23,945 bases of DNA from JBEKSX01 sp049516635 (GCA_049516635.1 JBEKSX010000051.1:1-23945); one strand, 5' to 3'; positions 6,107 through 14,711 are shown, counted from the first letter of the stretch. The notes: generated by a model not told the origin, from the sequence alone. Numbers and translations are program-made.

Positions 6107-7068
6107 AATTACCAATAATATCAGCATTGATAATGATACCATTTCTGATCGCCGGATGCGGGAATAACAAGGAACCTAATACGATCATAGCATCGGGGAC
6201 TATCGAGACGATCGACGTGACGGTAAGCTCAAAGGTCAACGGGCAGATAAAACAATTCTATGTTAAAGAAGGCGATATGGTAAAGGGAGGTCAATTGCTT
6301 CTTGAAATAGACCACGACCTGCTGGATATACAGTTAAGACAGGCAGAAGCGGGGGTTGACCAGGCATCGGCGCAGCTGCGGCTGATGCAGATAGGTGCAA
6401 GAAAAGAAGATATAAGCCAATCGGAAGAGCTTCTCCGTCAGGCAAAAGTGAATCTTGACCAGGCAGAAACTGACAGGGACAGGATGAAGTCACTGGTAGA
6501 GACGAATACAGTTACGCAAAAGCAGTACGATGATGCACAGTCAAGATACGAGCTTATGCTTGCACAGTATAATTCAGCAAAAGAAAACCTGGCAAAGACC
6601 AAAAAATTAGCTCGTCCCGAGGAGATACAACAGGCAAAAGCCAACCTGAAGAGAGCGATAGCTGCAGCAGACCAGCTGAGGAAGAACATCGAGGACTGCA
6701 AAGTAACGGCTCCGGTTGACGGGATAATATCCAAAAAGTATGTTGAAGCAGGTGAAAATGCTACAGTCAATACTTCGCTTTTAAAAATATCAAACCTCCA
6801 GACAGTAAACCTGATGATATACGTTTCGGAAACCGAGCTGGGGTATGTGAAGCCGGGACAGAAGGCAGATGTAACGATAGACGCATACAAAGGAAAAATT
6901 TATAAGGGCGAAGTTATATTTATTTCGCCGGAAGCAGAATTTACACCCAAGAACATACAAACGCAGGATGAAAGAACAAAGCTGGTCTTCGGGGTGAAGC
7001 TTGAGATCCCGAACCCGCAGTTCGAGCTGAAGCCGGGAATGCCAGCAGACGCAAAGATAACATATTAG
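6103..7068 (+). CDS. HlyD/YbhG-type periplasmic adaptor lipoprotein
   Basis: A 321-residue membrane fusion protein that would link the inner-membrane ABC pump to the TolC-type channel. The N-terminus MKLPIISALIMIPFLIAGC is a signal peptide with lipobox L-I-A-G-C19. A biotinyl-lipoyl half follows (SSKVNGQIKQFYVKEGDMV, about 45-65). Then comes a long Ala/Gln/Glu-rich coiled coil (about 75-200, with LRQAKVNLDQAE and NLKRAIAAADQLRKN). The second lipoyl half is DCKVTAPVDGIISKKYVEAG, and the beta-barrel (about 225-321) ends in PGMPADAKI. The long hairpin is typical of adaptors that reach TolC. It overlaps the regulator stop by 4 bases and lies 21 bp before ATPase 1. E. coli YbhG is the closest named relative I can suggest; the assignment is by domain order. 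Confidence 0.92.
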   Translation: MKLPIISALIMIPFLIAGCGNNKEPNTIIASGTIETIDVTVSSKVNGQIKQFYVKEGDMVKGGQLLLEIDHDLLDIQLRQAEAGVDQASAQLRLMQIGARKEDISQSEELLRQAKVNLDQAETDRDRMKSLVETNTVTQKQYDDAQSRYELMLAQYNSAKENLAKTKKLARPEEIQQAKANLKRAIAAADQLRKNIEDCKVTAPVDGIISKKYVEAGENATVNTSLLKISNLQTVNLMIYVSETELGYVKPGQKADVTIDAYKGKIYKGEVIFISPEAEFTPKNIQTQDERTKLVFGVKLEIPNPQFELKPGMPADAKITY

Positions 7069-7089
7069 AAACAGCACTTTAATCTAATA

Positions 7090-8013
7090 TTGGAAACAGC
7101 AGTAGAAATAAAAGAGCTTAAGAAAAGTTTCGAAGGCATCAAAGCCGTGGACGGAATAAGTCTAGAGATTTACCGTAACGAGATATTCGGTTTTGTGGGT
7201 CCCGACGGAGCCGGTAAAACAACAACCATAAGGATGCTGTGCGGATTGGTAAGACCTGATTCAGGTAGTGCAAAGATACTGGGATTTGACCTGATCAAGC
7301 AGATCAAGTATATTAAGAAGGAGATCGGTTATCTTTCCCAGCGGTTCAGCCTGTATTCGGACCTCTCTGTCGATGAGAATATAGAGTTCTTCGCAAATAT
7401 TCACGGGGTAAAAAATTACCATGCCCGGAGAGATGAACTTCTTGTCTTCACACGCTTAACATCCTTCAGAAATTTCAGGGCTGGACAGCTATCCGGAGGG
7501 ATGAAGCAAAAGCTCGCGCTTGCGTGTACACTGATCCATAAGCCCCAGATAATATTTCTCGATGAACCTACAACCGGAGTCGATCCCGTATCCAGGAGAG
7601 ATTTCTGGAAGATACTTTCAAGCTTACTGCACGAAGGCATTACAATAATACTCACCACCCCCTATCTAGATGAGGCAGAGAGATTCAGCAGGATAGCATT
7701 GTTCAATGACGGGAAAATACTTCAGATGGGTACGCCTGACAGCATCAAAAACCTGCTGAAGAAAAAAATTATCGAGATAGTAAGTCCTTCGATACGCGAA
7801 GCATACAACATTATAAAAGAGAACACCCCGTACGAGGTGCAGATGTTCGGTGACAGGATAGACATTGCAATAGATGATTATGAAAAGGATTTCCATTTGC
7901 TGACAGAACTTCTGCAAAAAAATAATATTGAGATCATTGGGAGCAGGGTTAAACCGCCGTCTCTTGAAAACGTATTCATTCACCTTTTGAAAGACAGAGG
8001 AAAAAATCTATGA
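7090..8013 (+). CDS. ABC efflux ATPase, half 1 (YbhF N-half-like, degenerate H-loop)
   Basis: A 307-residue ABC nucleotide-binding protein. Walker A is GPDGAGKT (37-44), the signature is LSGGMKQK (134-141, canonical) and Walker B is IIFLDEP with D158 and E159. The switch histidine of the H-loop is replaced by Pro191 in TTPYLDEAE. GPDGAGK and a non-His H-loop are features of the N-terminal half of double ATPases such as YbhF, as I recall them. Here that half is a separate gene. A C-terminal extension of about 80 residues ends in PSLENVFIHLL, as in drug-exporter ATPases. The start is TTG 7090 without a ribosome site; the next in-frame ATG would remove Walker A. The TGA overlaps the channel gene ATG by 4 bases. 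It probably forms a heterodimer with the ATPase at 9359-10324. Confidence 0.93.
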   Translation: METAVEIKELKKSFEGIKAVDGISLEIYRNEIFGFVGPDGAGKTTTIRMLCGLVRPDSGSAKILGFDLIKQIKYIKKEIGYLSQRFSLYSDLSVDENIEFFANIHGVKNYHARRDELLVFTRLTSFRNFRAGQLSGGMKQKLALACTLIHKPQIIFLDEPTTGVDPVSRRDFWKILSSLLHEGITIILTTPYLDEAERFSRIALFNDGKILQMGTPDSIKNLLKKKIIEIVSPSIREAYNIIKENTPYEVQMFGDRIDIAIDDYEKDFHLLTELLQKNNIEIIGSRVKPPSLENVFIHLLKDRGKNL

Positions 8014-9338
8014 AAAAATTAATTTTTATTGTAATAACCGTATTATTTATAATCAGTTCGGTAAATGCTCAGGTCAAAATTTTGACATTAAAGGAGAGCA
8101 TGGAAATAGGATTCAGGAACAGCAAAGACCTGATAATTTCTAATTCTAAAGTAATCGGGTCCGGCGCAAGGATAGACGAAACATCATCCCAGATGCTTCC
8201 CCAGCTAAAATTTTCCGCCGGATATACGCGTTTGAGCGAAATATCACCGTTCGTGGTAACCCTTCCGTTCTATTCGAAGCCGATCGAGCTCGCCCCGGTA
8301 TTCCTTGATAATTATACGTTCAGAGTATCGGTACAGCAGCCGTTATTTACGGGATTCAGGCTTTCATCCCTGAAGAATGCGGCAGAATTTAACCGTGATG
8401 CTGCCGAAGAGGATATGGTAAAAGATAAGAATGAGCTTGCAATGAACATAGAAATCTCATTCTGGAATTTCTATAAAATGAAGTTATTAAAAAATCTTTT
8501 TGATGAAGAAGTGAAACAGGCGGAAAGGCATGTGGAGGATACGAAGAACTTTTTAAAGAACGGGATGGCAACACAGAACGACCTGCTAAAGCTTCAGGTG
8601 CAATATTCAAATGTGAGATTGCAGCAGATAGACGCACAGAATAATTTAGACCTGGCAAGAGCATCTTTCAACAAGACGATAGGACTTCCCATGGTTAACG
8701 AAACCGACATCGATACAACCCGGATACAGATAATAGAGAATAAATACAATTTGCGTGAACTGGTAGCGGAAGCCAGAAGCAATCGAAGCGAATTAAGATC
8801 GCTCAATCTCCGAATCGAAGCAAGCAACGAGAATCTAGATGCAGCACGTTCCGGATGGTTCCCGAATGTATCGCTCACAGGCAACTGGTATATGAGCAAA
8901 CCGAACCAGCGTCTTCAGCCGCCGGTGGATATCTTCAAGGGAACGTGGGACGTGGGTATCTCATTAAGCTGGGATATCTGGGATTGGGGTAACAGACAGG
9001 CACAATCACAGGAAGCCGAACAAACCCTAATTCAAACACGAACCTCATATGATCAGGTGAAGGACGCAGTTGAACTCGAGGTGAACCAGAATTACATGGC
9101 GTTGATCTATGACGGAGAAAAATTGCAGGTAAGCCGGGAATCCATAGAACAGGCGGAAGAAAATTACAGAAGCATACAGGATAAATATAATGTGCAGTTA
9201 GCAACCAGTACCGACCTGATAGACGCAGAGAATTCGCTTCTTCAGGCAAGGACAAACTATATGAACGCTACAATAGATTATCAATTAGGAAAAGCGAAGC
9301 TGGAGAAAGCAATAGGCAGGGCCATATATAAATTTTAA
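8010..9338 (+). CDS. TolC-family outer membrane efflux channel
   Basis: A 442-residue outer membrane efflux protein. Signal peptide MKKLIFIVITVLFIISSVNA with likely cleavage before Q21. The mature part has the internal duplication of the family: helix pairs with LTLKESMEIGFRNSKDLIIS, then ENLDAARSGWFPNVSLTGNW opening the second half, each with the LP/FP-x-(L/V)-(K/S) strand entry to the barrel. The C-terminal ATSTDLIDAENSLLQARTNY helix is diagnostic. Length is normal. The channel would span the outer membrane and dock on the adaptor encoded upstream. Its gene lies between the two ATPase genes, overlapping the first by 4 bases and ending 20 bp before the second. In the enterobacterial ybh operon no channel gene is present. 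Confidence 0.94.
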   Translation: MKKLIFIVITVLFIISSVNAQVKILTLKESMEIGFRNSKDLIISNSKVIGSGARIDETSSQMLPQLKFSAGYTRLSEISPFVVTLPFYSKPIELAPVFLDNYTFRVSVQQPLFTGFRLSSLKNAAEFNRDAAEEDMVKDKNELAMNIEISFWNFYKMKLLKNLFDEEVKQAERHVEDTKNFLKNGMATQNDLLKLQVQYSNVRLQQIDAQNNLDLARASFNKTIGLPMVNETDIDTTRIQIIENKYNLRELVAEARSNRSELRSLNLRIEASNENLDAARSGWFPNVSLTGNWYMSKPNQRLQPPVDIFKGTWDVGISLSWDIWDWGNRQAQSQEAEQTLIQTRTSYDQVKDAVELEVNQNYMALIYDGEKLQVSRESIEQAEENYRSIQDKYNVQLATSTDLIDAENSLLQARTNYMNATIDYQLGKAKLEKAIGRAIYKF

Positions 9339-9358
9339 AAAAATGGTAATTAAAAGGC

Positions 9359-10324
9359 TTGAATAATAACAATAATTCAATAATAGTTACGAACCTGACG
9401 AAGAAGTTCGGTAAATTTATTTCAGTGGACAATATCAGCTTCGAAGTGCATGAGGGGGAAGTATTCGGTTTCCTCGGTGCGAACGGGGCTGGCAAATCAA
9501 CAACCATAAGGATGCTCTGCGGTATTCTTGAACCGACCTCAGGGGATGCTATTGTAGGGGGCTACAGCATAAACAAACAGCCCGATATGATAAAAAGGCA
9601 GATCGGGTATATGTCACAAAAGTTTTCATTATATAATGATCTTACTGTTGAGGAGAATATAAATTTCTTCAGCGCTATATACGGACTTTCCGGCGAGAGG
9701 CTTCAAATGAGGAAAAAGTGGATATTGAAAATAGCAGATCTCGAAGGGAAAGAAAAAATACTTTCCCACAACCTCGCAATAGGCTTCAAACAGCGTCTTG
9801 CTCTCGGGTGCGCCGTGATACATGAACCGAAGATCGTCTTCCTGGATGAACCTACAGGGGGTGTTGACCCGATATCTAGAAGAGGTTTCTGGGAATTGAT
9901 AAACAACTTGTCAGAAAACGGCATCACCGTCTTTATCACTACTCACTACCTTGATGAAGCAGAATACTGCAACAGGATAATGATGATCGATGCCGGCAAG
10001 CTAATAGCAGGTGGAAGCCCGAAAGAGTTAAAATTAAACTTTCTGAAAAGCGTAATACTGGAAATAGAATGCGACCGGGTAGATGATGCGATTACTATAC
10101 TGGATAAATCCGGATGGGTTCGGAACGCGGCCTATTTCGGCAAATTTTTACATGCAACGATACCTTCGGAAAACGGAGCTGCCGGGGACCTTGACAAAAA
10201 GATCAGCAGGATTAGAGAGCTTTTAACTGCCGGTAACGGTATCGAAGTAAAAAGGATAGATAAGATCATTCCTTCGCTTGAAGACGTTTTTGTAAATTTA
10301 TTGGAAAAAGGCGAAAATAAATGA
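9359..10324 (+). CDS. ABC efflux ATPase, half 2 (YbhF C-half-like, degenerate signature)
   Basis: A 321-residue ABC ATPase. Walker A is GANGAGKS (40-47), Walker B is IVFLDEP with D163 and E164, and the H-loop is intact (TTHYLDEAE, H196). The signature is degenerate: LAIGFKQRL (139-147) instead of LSGGxKQRL. This is the mirror image of ATPase 1, which has a good signature and no switch His. In a head-to-tail dimer both defects fall in one ATP site. The start is TTG 9359, preceded by AAAAGG very close by; the first codons encode an Asn run (MNNNNN). ATG 9343 is out of frame and stops at once. It overlaps permease 1 by 4 bases (ATGA). The C-terminal extension ends IPSLEDVFVNLLEKG. Confidence 0.93.
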   Translation: MNNNNNSIIVTNLTKKFGKFISVDNISFEVHEGEVFGFLGANGAGKSTTIRMLCGILEPTSGDAIVGGYSINKQPDMIKRQIGYMSQKFSLYNDLTVEENINFFSAIYGLSGERLQMRKKWILKIADLEGKEKILSHNLAIGFKQRLALGCAVIHEPKIVFLDEPTGGVDPISRRGFWELINNLSENGITVFITTHYLDEAEYCNRIMMIDAGKLIAGGSPKELKLNFLKSVILEIECDRVDDAITILDKSGWVRNAAYFGKFLHATIPSENGAAGDLDKKISRIRELLTAGNGIEVKRIDKIIPSLEDVFVNLLEKGENK

Positions 10325-11448
10325 TAAACAGGCTGTATGCAATTGCAATAAAGGAGTTTCGCCAGATACGGCGTGATCCGCGAACCGTCATCATTATATT
10401 CTTCTTCCCTGTACTCATGCTTGTGTTGTTCGGCTATGCGGTGAACTTTGATGTGGACCATATAAAACTGGGAGTATACGATGAGGATATGTCTCCCCTC
10501 AGCCGTGAGTACATAAAATCGTTAGAAAGCTCGGGATACTTTGATATCGTAACTTACATCGACAACCCGAAGGAAATAAATAAGCTGCTCGACGAAAAAA
10601 CGGTTCAATGTGCGGTTGTTTTCCCGAATGACCTATCCGAAAAATTTTATGCTAACGAAAATGTAAAGATACAATATCTGATTGACGGTGTGAACGGAAA
10701 TACAGCAACTGTAATAATGAACTACGTCAATGCGGCAACCAGGGACCTCTCATCAAAATACATGACAGAGACTTTAGCGCGCTCCGGCTTGAATTCGTAT
10801 CAGCCCATAGACCTTCAGCCGATATTCTGGTTCAATCCTGATTTGAAAACGAGCGAGTTCATGATACCGGGTCTTGTAGCGTCCATACTCATCACACTTT
10901 CTGTTGTTCTAACCGCTGTTTCGATAGTAAGAGAAAAAGAATTAGGTACAATAGAACAGATAAATGTGTCACCGGTTTCGGCTATTGAGCTTCTTCTCGG
11001 GAAAATCCTGCCTTACACTCTTCTTTCACTGCTGGTTGCAGCATTGATCATCATCTCCGGTCATTTCGTATTTCAGGTACAGATAAAAGGAAATATTTTC
11101 CTTTTATTCATATCAGTACTTCTCTATCTTTTTGCATCGCTCAATCTCGGAATTTTTGTTTCAACAATAGCTGAATCGCAACAGGTTGCATTCCAGATGG
11201 GCATATTAATATCTCAGCTGCCGTCGAACCTGTTGTCCGGTTTTATATTTCCGATAGAAAGCATGCCGAAATTAGTTCAGTACCTTACAAATATCACACC
11301 TGCAAAATTTTTCCTGACGATATTGCGTGCAATATTGATCAAAGGAGTGGGATTGGAGGCATTCTGGGACCAGCTTATTTATCTTTTCATATTCGGATTG
11401 ATATTACTTATACTGGCATCCATAAGGGTTAGAAGGCAGAGAATTTGA
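10321..11448 (+). CDS. ABC-2 type efflux permease 1 (YbhS/YbhR-like)
   Basis: A 375-residue inner-membrane permease of the ABC-2/DrrB-like exporter class. It has one N-terminal membrane segment (TVIIIFFFPVLMLVLFGYAV, about 21-40). A periplasmic domain of about 130 residues follows (LGVYDEDMSPLSREYI, VVFPNDLSEKF, YLIDGVNGNTATV). Then come five hydrophobic segments from about residue 180 to the end. The cytoplasmic loop REKELGTIEQINVSPVS (about 203-219) is the conserved coupling region that contacts the ATPases. NITPAKFFLTILRAI and a basic C-terminus (RVRRQRI) are also typical. It pairs with the similar permease one base downstream to form the membrane channel of the pump. The ATG overlaps the ATPase 2 stop, so translation is coupled. 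Confidence 0.93.
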   Translation: MINRLYAIAIKEFRQIRRDPRTVIIIFFFPVLMLVLFGYAVNFDVDHIKLGVYDEDMSPLSREYIKSLESSGYFDIVTYIDNPKEINKLLDEKTVQCAVVFPNDLSEKFYANENVKIQYLIDGVNGNTATVIMNYVNAATRDLSSKYMTETLARSGLNSYQPIDLQPIFWFNPDLKTSEFMIPGLVASILITLSVVLTAVSIVREKELGTIEQINVSPVSAIELLLGKILPYTLLSLLVAALIIISGHFVFQVQIKGNIFLLFISVLLYLFASLNLGIFVSTIAESQQVAFQMGILISQLPSNLLSGFIFPIESMPKLVQYLTNITPAKFFLTILRAILIKGVGLEAFWDQLIYLFIFGLILLILASIRVRRQRI

Positions 11449-11449
11449 A

Positions 11450-12580
11450 ATGAAGATAATCTATAATTTTGTTATTAAAGAGTTCCTCCAGTTCAAACGT
11501 GATAGAAGGATGTTCATGACCGTAATCATAGCCCCCGTTATACAATTAATATTTCTTGGCTATGCAGCGAATATGGACATTAAAGTTATCCATACAGTTG
11601 TATTCGATCAGGACAGAACAGAAACAAGCAGAAATTTCATAAGAAGCTTCGAAAGTTCGGGGTATTTTAATATTGATTATTATGTGGATAATTATAGTGA
11701 CCTTACAAAGCTCATCGATAAAGGCGATGCGCTTGTAGGAATAGTAATACCAACGGATTTTGAAAAAAAGATCGGGGCTCACAGGACGGTTCAGGTCCAG
11801 ACCATATATGACGGTTCTGACGGAAACAAAGCAGCTATCAGTGCGGGATATTCAATGGGCATTGCGGCAAGCTTCTCACAGGACATTGCTAATGAATATC
11901 TACAAACCGCCGGCATAAAAAAATCTTTATCAGGAACCATCGAGCCCGAAGTCCGGGTATGGTACAACCCTGATCTTACAACAAGGGTCTATATGCTCCC
12001 GAGTATCGTTGGACTGATAATCATGCTTGTTACCACAAGTTTAACTTCACTCGCAATAGTGAAGGAAAGAGAGATAGGAACGATGGAGCAGCTGATAGTC
12101 ACACCCATAAAATCATACCAGATAATAGCAGGTAAGCTAGTTCCTTTTACAATACTTGGATTTTTATCCGCTTCGATAGTAATCAGCGTTATGAGGTTCT
12201 GGTTCGATATTCCGATAAAAGGCAGTGTAGTATTTCTCTTTTTCTCAGCCTTTCTGTTCATGTTGTCCACGTTGGGGCTCGGTCTGTTCATATCCACTAT
12301 TGCAAAAACGCAGGTTCAGGCAATGATCACTTCAGCGTTCGCAGTTATAATGCCCATGATCTTCCTCTCCGGTTTCGCATTTCCTATCGAAAACATGCCT
12401 ATTCTCATACAGTATGTTACTTATCTGGTACCTTTGAGATATTTTATTGTCATACTGAGGGGAATTATATTAAAAGGTATCGGATTAAATGAGTTATGGC
12501 CGCAGGTAACGGCACTGTTAATTTTCGGTACTTCAATTCTTTTGCTAAGCTCGCTGAGGTTCAGGAAGAAATTGGAGTAA
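11450..12580 (+). CDS. ABC-2 type efflux permease 2 (YbhR/YbhS-like)
   Basis: A 376-residue paralogue of the preceding permease with the same plan. It has one N-terminal membrane segment (MFMTVIIAPVIQLIFLGYAA), a periplasmic domain (VVFDQDRTETSRNFIRSFES, VGIVIPTDFEKK, TIYDGSDGNKAAI) and five further membrane segments. The coupling loop is KEREIGTMEQLIVTPIKSYQ, and the C-terminus is basic (LRFRKKLE). One base separates it from the upstream stop codon. It is the last gene of the operon; no strong terminator hairpin was seen after the TAA. Two different half-permeases together with two different half-ATPases give a fully heteromeric transporter. The substrate cannot be read from sequence; relatives export drugs or, as reported for YbhFSR, monovalent cations. 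Confidence 0.93.
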   Translation: MKIIYNFVIKEFLQFKRDRRMFMTVIIAPVIQLIFLGYAANMDIKVIHTVVFDQDRTETSRNFIRSFESSGYFNIDYYVDNYSDLTKLIDKGDALVGIVIPTDFEKKIGAHRTVQVQTIYDGSDGNKAAISAGYSMGIAASFSQDIANEYLQTAGIKKSLSGTIEPEVRVWYNPDLTTRVYMLPSIVGLIIMLVTTSLTSLAIVKEREIGTMEQLIVTPIKSYQIIAGKLVPFTILGFLSASIVISVMRFWFDIPIKGSVVFLFFSAFLFMLSTLGLGLFISTIAKTQVQAMITSAFAVIMPMIFLSGFAFPIENMPILIQYVTYLVPLRYFIVILRGIILKGIGLNELWPQVTALLIFGTSILLLSSLRFRKKLE

Positions 12581-12671
12581 TACTGATCCTCTTCTATTAA
12601 CGGTATTCAATTTATCGGTTTCCGCGTACAGTGAAGAGTGCCGGGGTTATAAAAAAAGTTTCCATTCACTA

Positions 12672-12700
12672 TTGACAAAAGGGAAAAAGTTTTTTAGATT
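12672..12700 (+). promoter_or_regulatory. Sigma-70-like promoter in the gap after the efflux operon
   Basis: TTGACA (12672-12677), a 17-bp spacer and TAGATT (12695-12700). It shares the -35 box and spacing with the promoters at 5417 and 20127. Expected start is near 12707, leaving a leader of about 168 bases before the gene at 12875. Confidence 0.45.
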
Positions 12701-12829
12701 TACATAATTGGTCAGAGCATTTTAGGGATTAATGGCTATAATAGCTGGATATTGAAAAGAATAGCTAATTTTGGTATAATTTTAGATATTTCTCAAATTC
12801 CAAAGGTAAATTTATAGAAATAAAAATAC

Positions 12830-12860
12830 TTGCTTTTCTTCAATTTAACATTTATATTTG
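12830..12860 (+). promoter_or_regulatory. Bacteroidota-type promoter candidate (TTG-N20-TATATTTG)
   Basis: TTG (12830-12832), 20 bases, then TATATTTG (12853-12860), matching the -33/-7 consensus TTTG and TAnnTTTG known in Bacteroidota. Use of this promoter would leave a leader of only about 10 bases before ATG 12875. It competes with the 12672 promoter as an explanation. Confidence 0.35.
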
Positions 12861-12874
12861 GTGCGTAACTCTCT

Positions 12875-13282
12875 ATGAAAAAACCATTCTACATAACCGG
12901 TATTTTATTTCTATTAGTATTGATCGGCGTTATCTATGCCGGTACGGAAATTCAGTACTTCACGGCCAAGAACGAATCAGACGCAATTCTTTTGGAGTGG
13001 AAAACGGGTATTGAAGATAACCTGAACCGTTTCGAAATCGAAAGAAGTGCATCGGATCCGAATAACTTCGTCCAGATCGGTACCGTACATGCTATCGGAA
13101 ATAACTCGTATTACTTCTACCGGGATGAAATGACCATGAATCCACCCGCGCCAATTTACTATTACAGGCTGAAGCTGGTAGATAACAACGGAGCTTACAC
13201 ATATTCTTATACTATCACAGTAACACATATAATTTCAGGTGTAAGAAGTACCTGGGGCAGTATAAAAGCCATATTCAGGTAA
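12875..13282 (+). CDS. Small exported protein with FnIII-like domain
   Basis: A 135-residue protein with signal peptide MKKPFYITGILFLLVLIGVIYA, likely cut before Gly23. Residues about 25-112 look like one fibronectin-III-type or secreted beta-sandwich domain: ILLEWKTGIEDNLNRFEIER, YYFYRDE, YYYRLKLVDNNGAYTYS. These match the W-x-(T/S)-x-x-E-x-N-x-x-x-F-x-I-E-R-S and YYRLKxVD motifs found just before T9SS sorting domains. The sorting domain itself is absent, and the protein ends in a basic tail GVRSTWGSIKAIFR. I recall similar tails in related short proteins but cannot name the family. It stands alone, and the short leader and lack of a ribosome site are noted under the promoter entries. Function unknown; exported, perhaps surface-associated. 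Confidence 0.75.
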   Translation: MKKPFYITGILFLLVLIGVIYAGTEIQYFTAKNESDAILLEWKTGIEDNLNRFEIERSASDPNNFVQIGTVHAIGNNSYYFYRDEMTMNPPAPIYYYRLKLVDNNGAYTYSYTITVTHIISGVRSTWGSIKAIFR

Positions 13283-13386
13283 TCCAAAAGTCTGTACTTG
13301 TCATCTCATTGCTTAGAAGTTTTTCACTTATATTTCGCCAGTAGTTTTTTTAATTAACCGATTAATTAACTTAAAGAAATAATAAT

Positions 13387-13776
13387 ATGGTTGACAATAC
13401 AACTTCAAGACCCGCCGTTGCTTCTATAACAGAAGCTGAAATTCAGGATGGTAAGACAATGGCTATATTGGCTTACATCATTTTCTTAATTCCACTTTTC
13501 GCAGCTCGTGATAAAAAATTCGCTATGTTCCACACCGAACAGGTCCTTGTACTGATAATCGTATGGGTTGTGATATGGATAGTATTTACTATACTCAGCA
13601 TTATTGTGAGCAAAATCAGCAGTACTCTGGGATGCGGGCTGAGCATCATCAGTATACTGATATGGGTTGCATACCTTATCCTCTGGATAATGGGAATCAT
13701 AAATGCAGCAACAGGCAAGGTTAAAGAATTGCCGATAATCGGAAGCTATGGTGCAAAATTAAACCTGGTCAAATAA
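13387..13776 (+). CDS. DUF4870/Tic20-like membrane protein, copy 1
   Basis: A 129-residue protein with the DUF4870-type layout. A short cytoplasmic start (MVDNTTSRPAVASITEAEIQ) is followed by segment 1 (KTMAILAYIIFLIPLF), the loop DKKFAMFHTEQVLVLI with the conserved (M/Y)-F-H-T-E-Q motif, a long hydrophobic stretch, and a last segment (ISILIWVAYLILWIMGI). The NAATGKVKELPIIGSYGAK tail resembles the family ending, where the pore-like fold closes. The gene 36 bp downstream is a clear paralogue, so the pair arose by tandem duplication. The start has no Shine-Dalgarno. Members are linked to membrane integrity in some bacteria, but no firm function is known. Confidence 0.82.
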   Translation: MVDNTTSRPAVASITEAEIQDGKTMAILAYIIFLIPLFAARDKKFAMFHTEQVLVLIIVWVVIWIVFTILSIIVSKISSTLGCGLSIISILIWVAYLILWIMGIINAATGKVKELPIIGSYGAKLNLVK

Positions 13777-13812
13777 TAAACATCACTCATTCACATATAG
13801 GAGAAAAAATTC

Positions 13813-14148
13813 ATGGCAGAAACAAGACAGCTTAACATTACACCGGAAGAAACCGAAGCCGGGAAAACTATGGCTATCATAGCTTATTTTATCTTCTTTG
13901 TTCCATTACTGGTCGAGGACGCAAAGAAAAATAAATTCGCAATGTACCACACGGAACAATCAATCGTCCTTATCATATTGAATGTGATCATTGCAATTGT
14001 GGGCACTATCACGTGCGGAATTGGTTTCATTTTATACATTCCATTGCTGGTATTGTATATTATGGGTATCATCTATGCGGCTAAGGGTGAAGCAAAACCG
14101 GTACCGCTGGTAGGCCAATACGGAGAGAAGTTCAATCTCGTAAAATAA
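13813..14148 (+). CDS. DUF4870/Tic20-like membrane protein, copy 2
   Basis: A 111-residue paralogue of the preceding gene. It shares AGKTMAIIAYFIFFVPLL, NKFAMYHTEQSIVLIILNV, a final GIIYAAKGEAKPVPLVGQYG and the C-terminal LVK. It is shorter than copy 1 because the central hydrophobic loop is reduced; Cys occurs in TCGIGF. AGGAGA lies about 8 bases before the ATG, a better ribosome site than copy 1 has. The 36-bp gap suggests one transcript, closed by the terminator hairpin at 14171. Likely an inner-membrane protein with three helices; function unknown. Confidence 0.82.
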   Translation: MAETRQLNITPEETEAGKTMAIIAYFIFFVPLLVEDAKKNKFAMYHTEQSIVLIILNVIIAIVGTITCGIGFILYIPLLVLYIMGIIYAAKGEAKPVPLVGQYGEKFNLVK

Positions 14149-14170
14149 TGTTTTAATAAATTTATTTTAT

Positions 14171-14207
14171 AACGCATTCGGGTTATTCCTGGATGCGTTT
14201 TTTATTT
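14171..14207 (+). terminator. Rho-independent terminator after the DUF4870 pair
   Basis: AACGCATTCGGG (14171-14182), loop TTATT, CCTGGATGCGTT (14188-14199), then TTTTTATTT. The 12-bp stem has two G-U pairs and a clean U tract. It begins 22 bp after the TAA of copy 2 and ends only about 14 bp before the next start codon. Confidence 0.85.
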
Positions 14208-14220
14208 GCTAAATTATCCT

Positions 14221-14586
14221 ATGCCATCAGAATTACAAATATCAAAAACATTTTTCCTCATTTCGGGTATTGTTAATATACTCATACTCCTCGGATGGTC
14301 AGGTACCTCTATTATAGGCGGGCTTTTTACATGCGGGATCGGATGCCTGATAGGGGTAGTACCCATGATTAATCTGGTCTGCTGTATCATGGATTTTATT
14401 GCCTTCAATAAACTAAACACGCTTAATAGGCTGGAAACTTACAATTCGATGCAGTTCGCTGCCGTTCTGGAGATAGTCACGATCATATCGGGAAATATCG
14501 TCAGCCTGATATTCGGAATAATGACTTTATCACACATCAATAAAGAAGAAGTAAAAATTTACCTGAAGAAAAAAGGAATATATTAA
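14221..14586 (+). CDS. Hypothetical membrane protein with Cys-rich segments
   Basis: A 121-residue protein from ATG 14221. A TTG at 14206 in the same frame would add MLNYP but lies inside the terminator U tract, so I prefer the ATG. It has four hydrophobic segments: SKTFFLISGIVNILILLGW, IIGGLFTCGIGCLIGVVPMI, NLVCCIMDFIAF and VLEIVTIISGNIVSLIFGIM. A short basic tail ends EEVKIYLKKKGIY. The plan resembles small DUF4190/DUF4870-like proteins, and it sits beside two such genes, but I cannot assign a family. No ribosome site or room for a promoter exists between the terminator hairpin and the start. Expression must depend on read-through or on a promoter overlapping the hairpin. Confidence 0.75.
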   Translation: MPSELQISKTFFLISGIVNILILLGWSGTSIIGGLFTCGIGCLIGVVPMINLVCCIMDFIAFNKLNTLNRLETYNSMQFAAVLEIVTIISGNIVSLIFGIMTLSHINKEEVKIYLKKKGIY

Positions 14587-14711
14587 ATACTAGGTTAATT
14601 CTTCCACCCCCCGCTTATAACTTTTGATAATTCACAATTCATTCTTCCGAATTTCGAGGAACTCAATCTTATTAATTAATATTTAAAAGAATAAATAATA
14701 TTATTTTTTTG

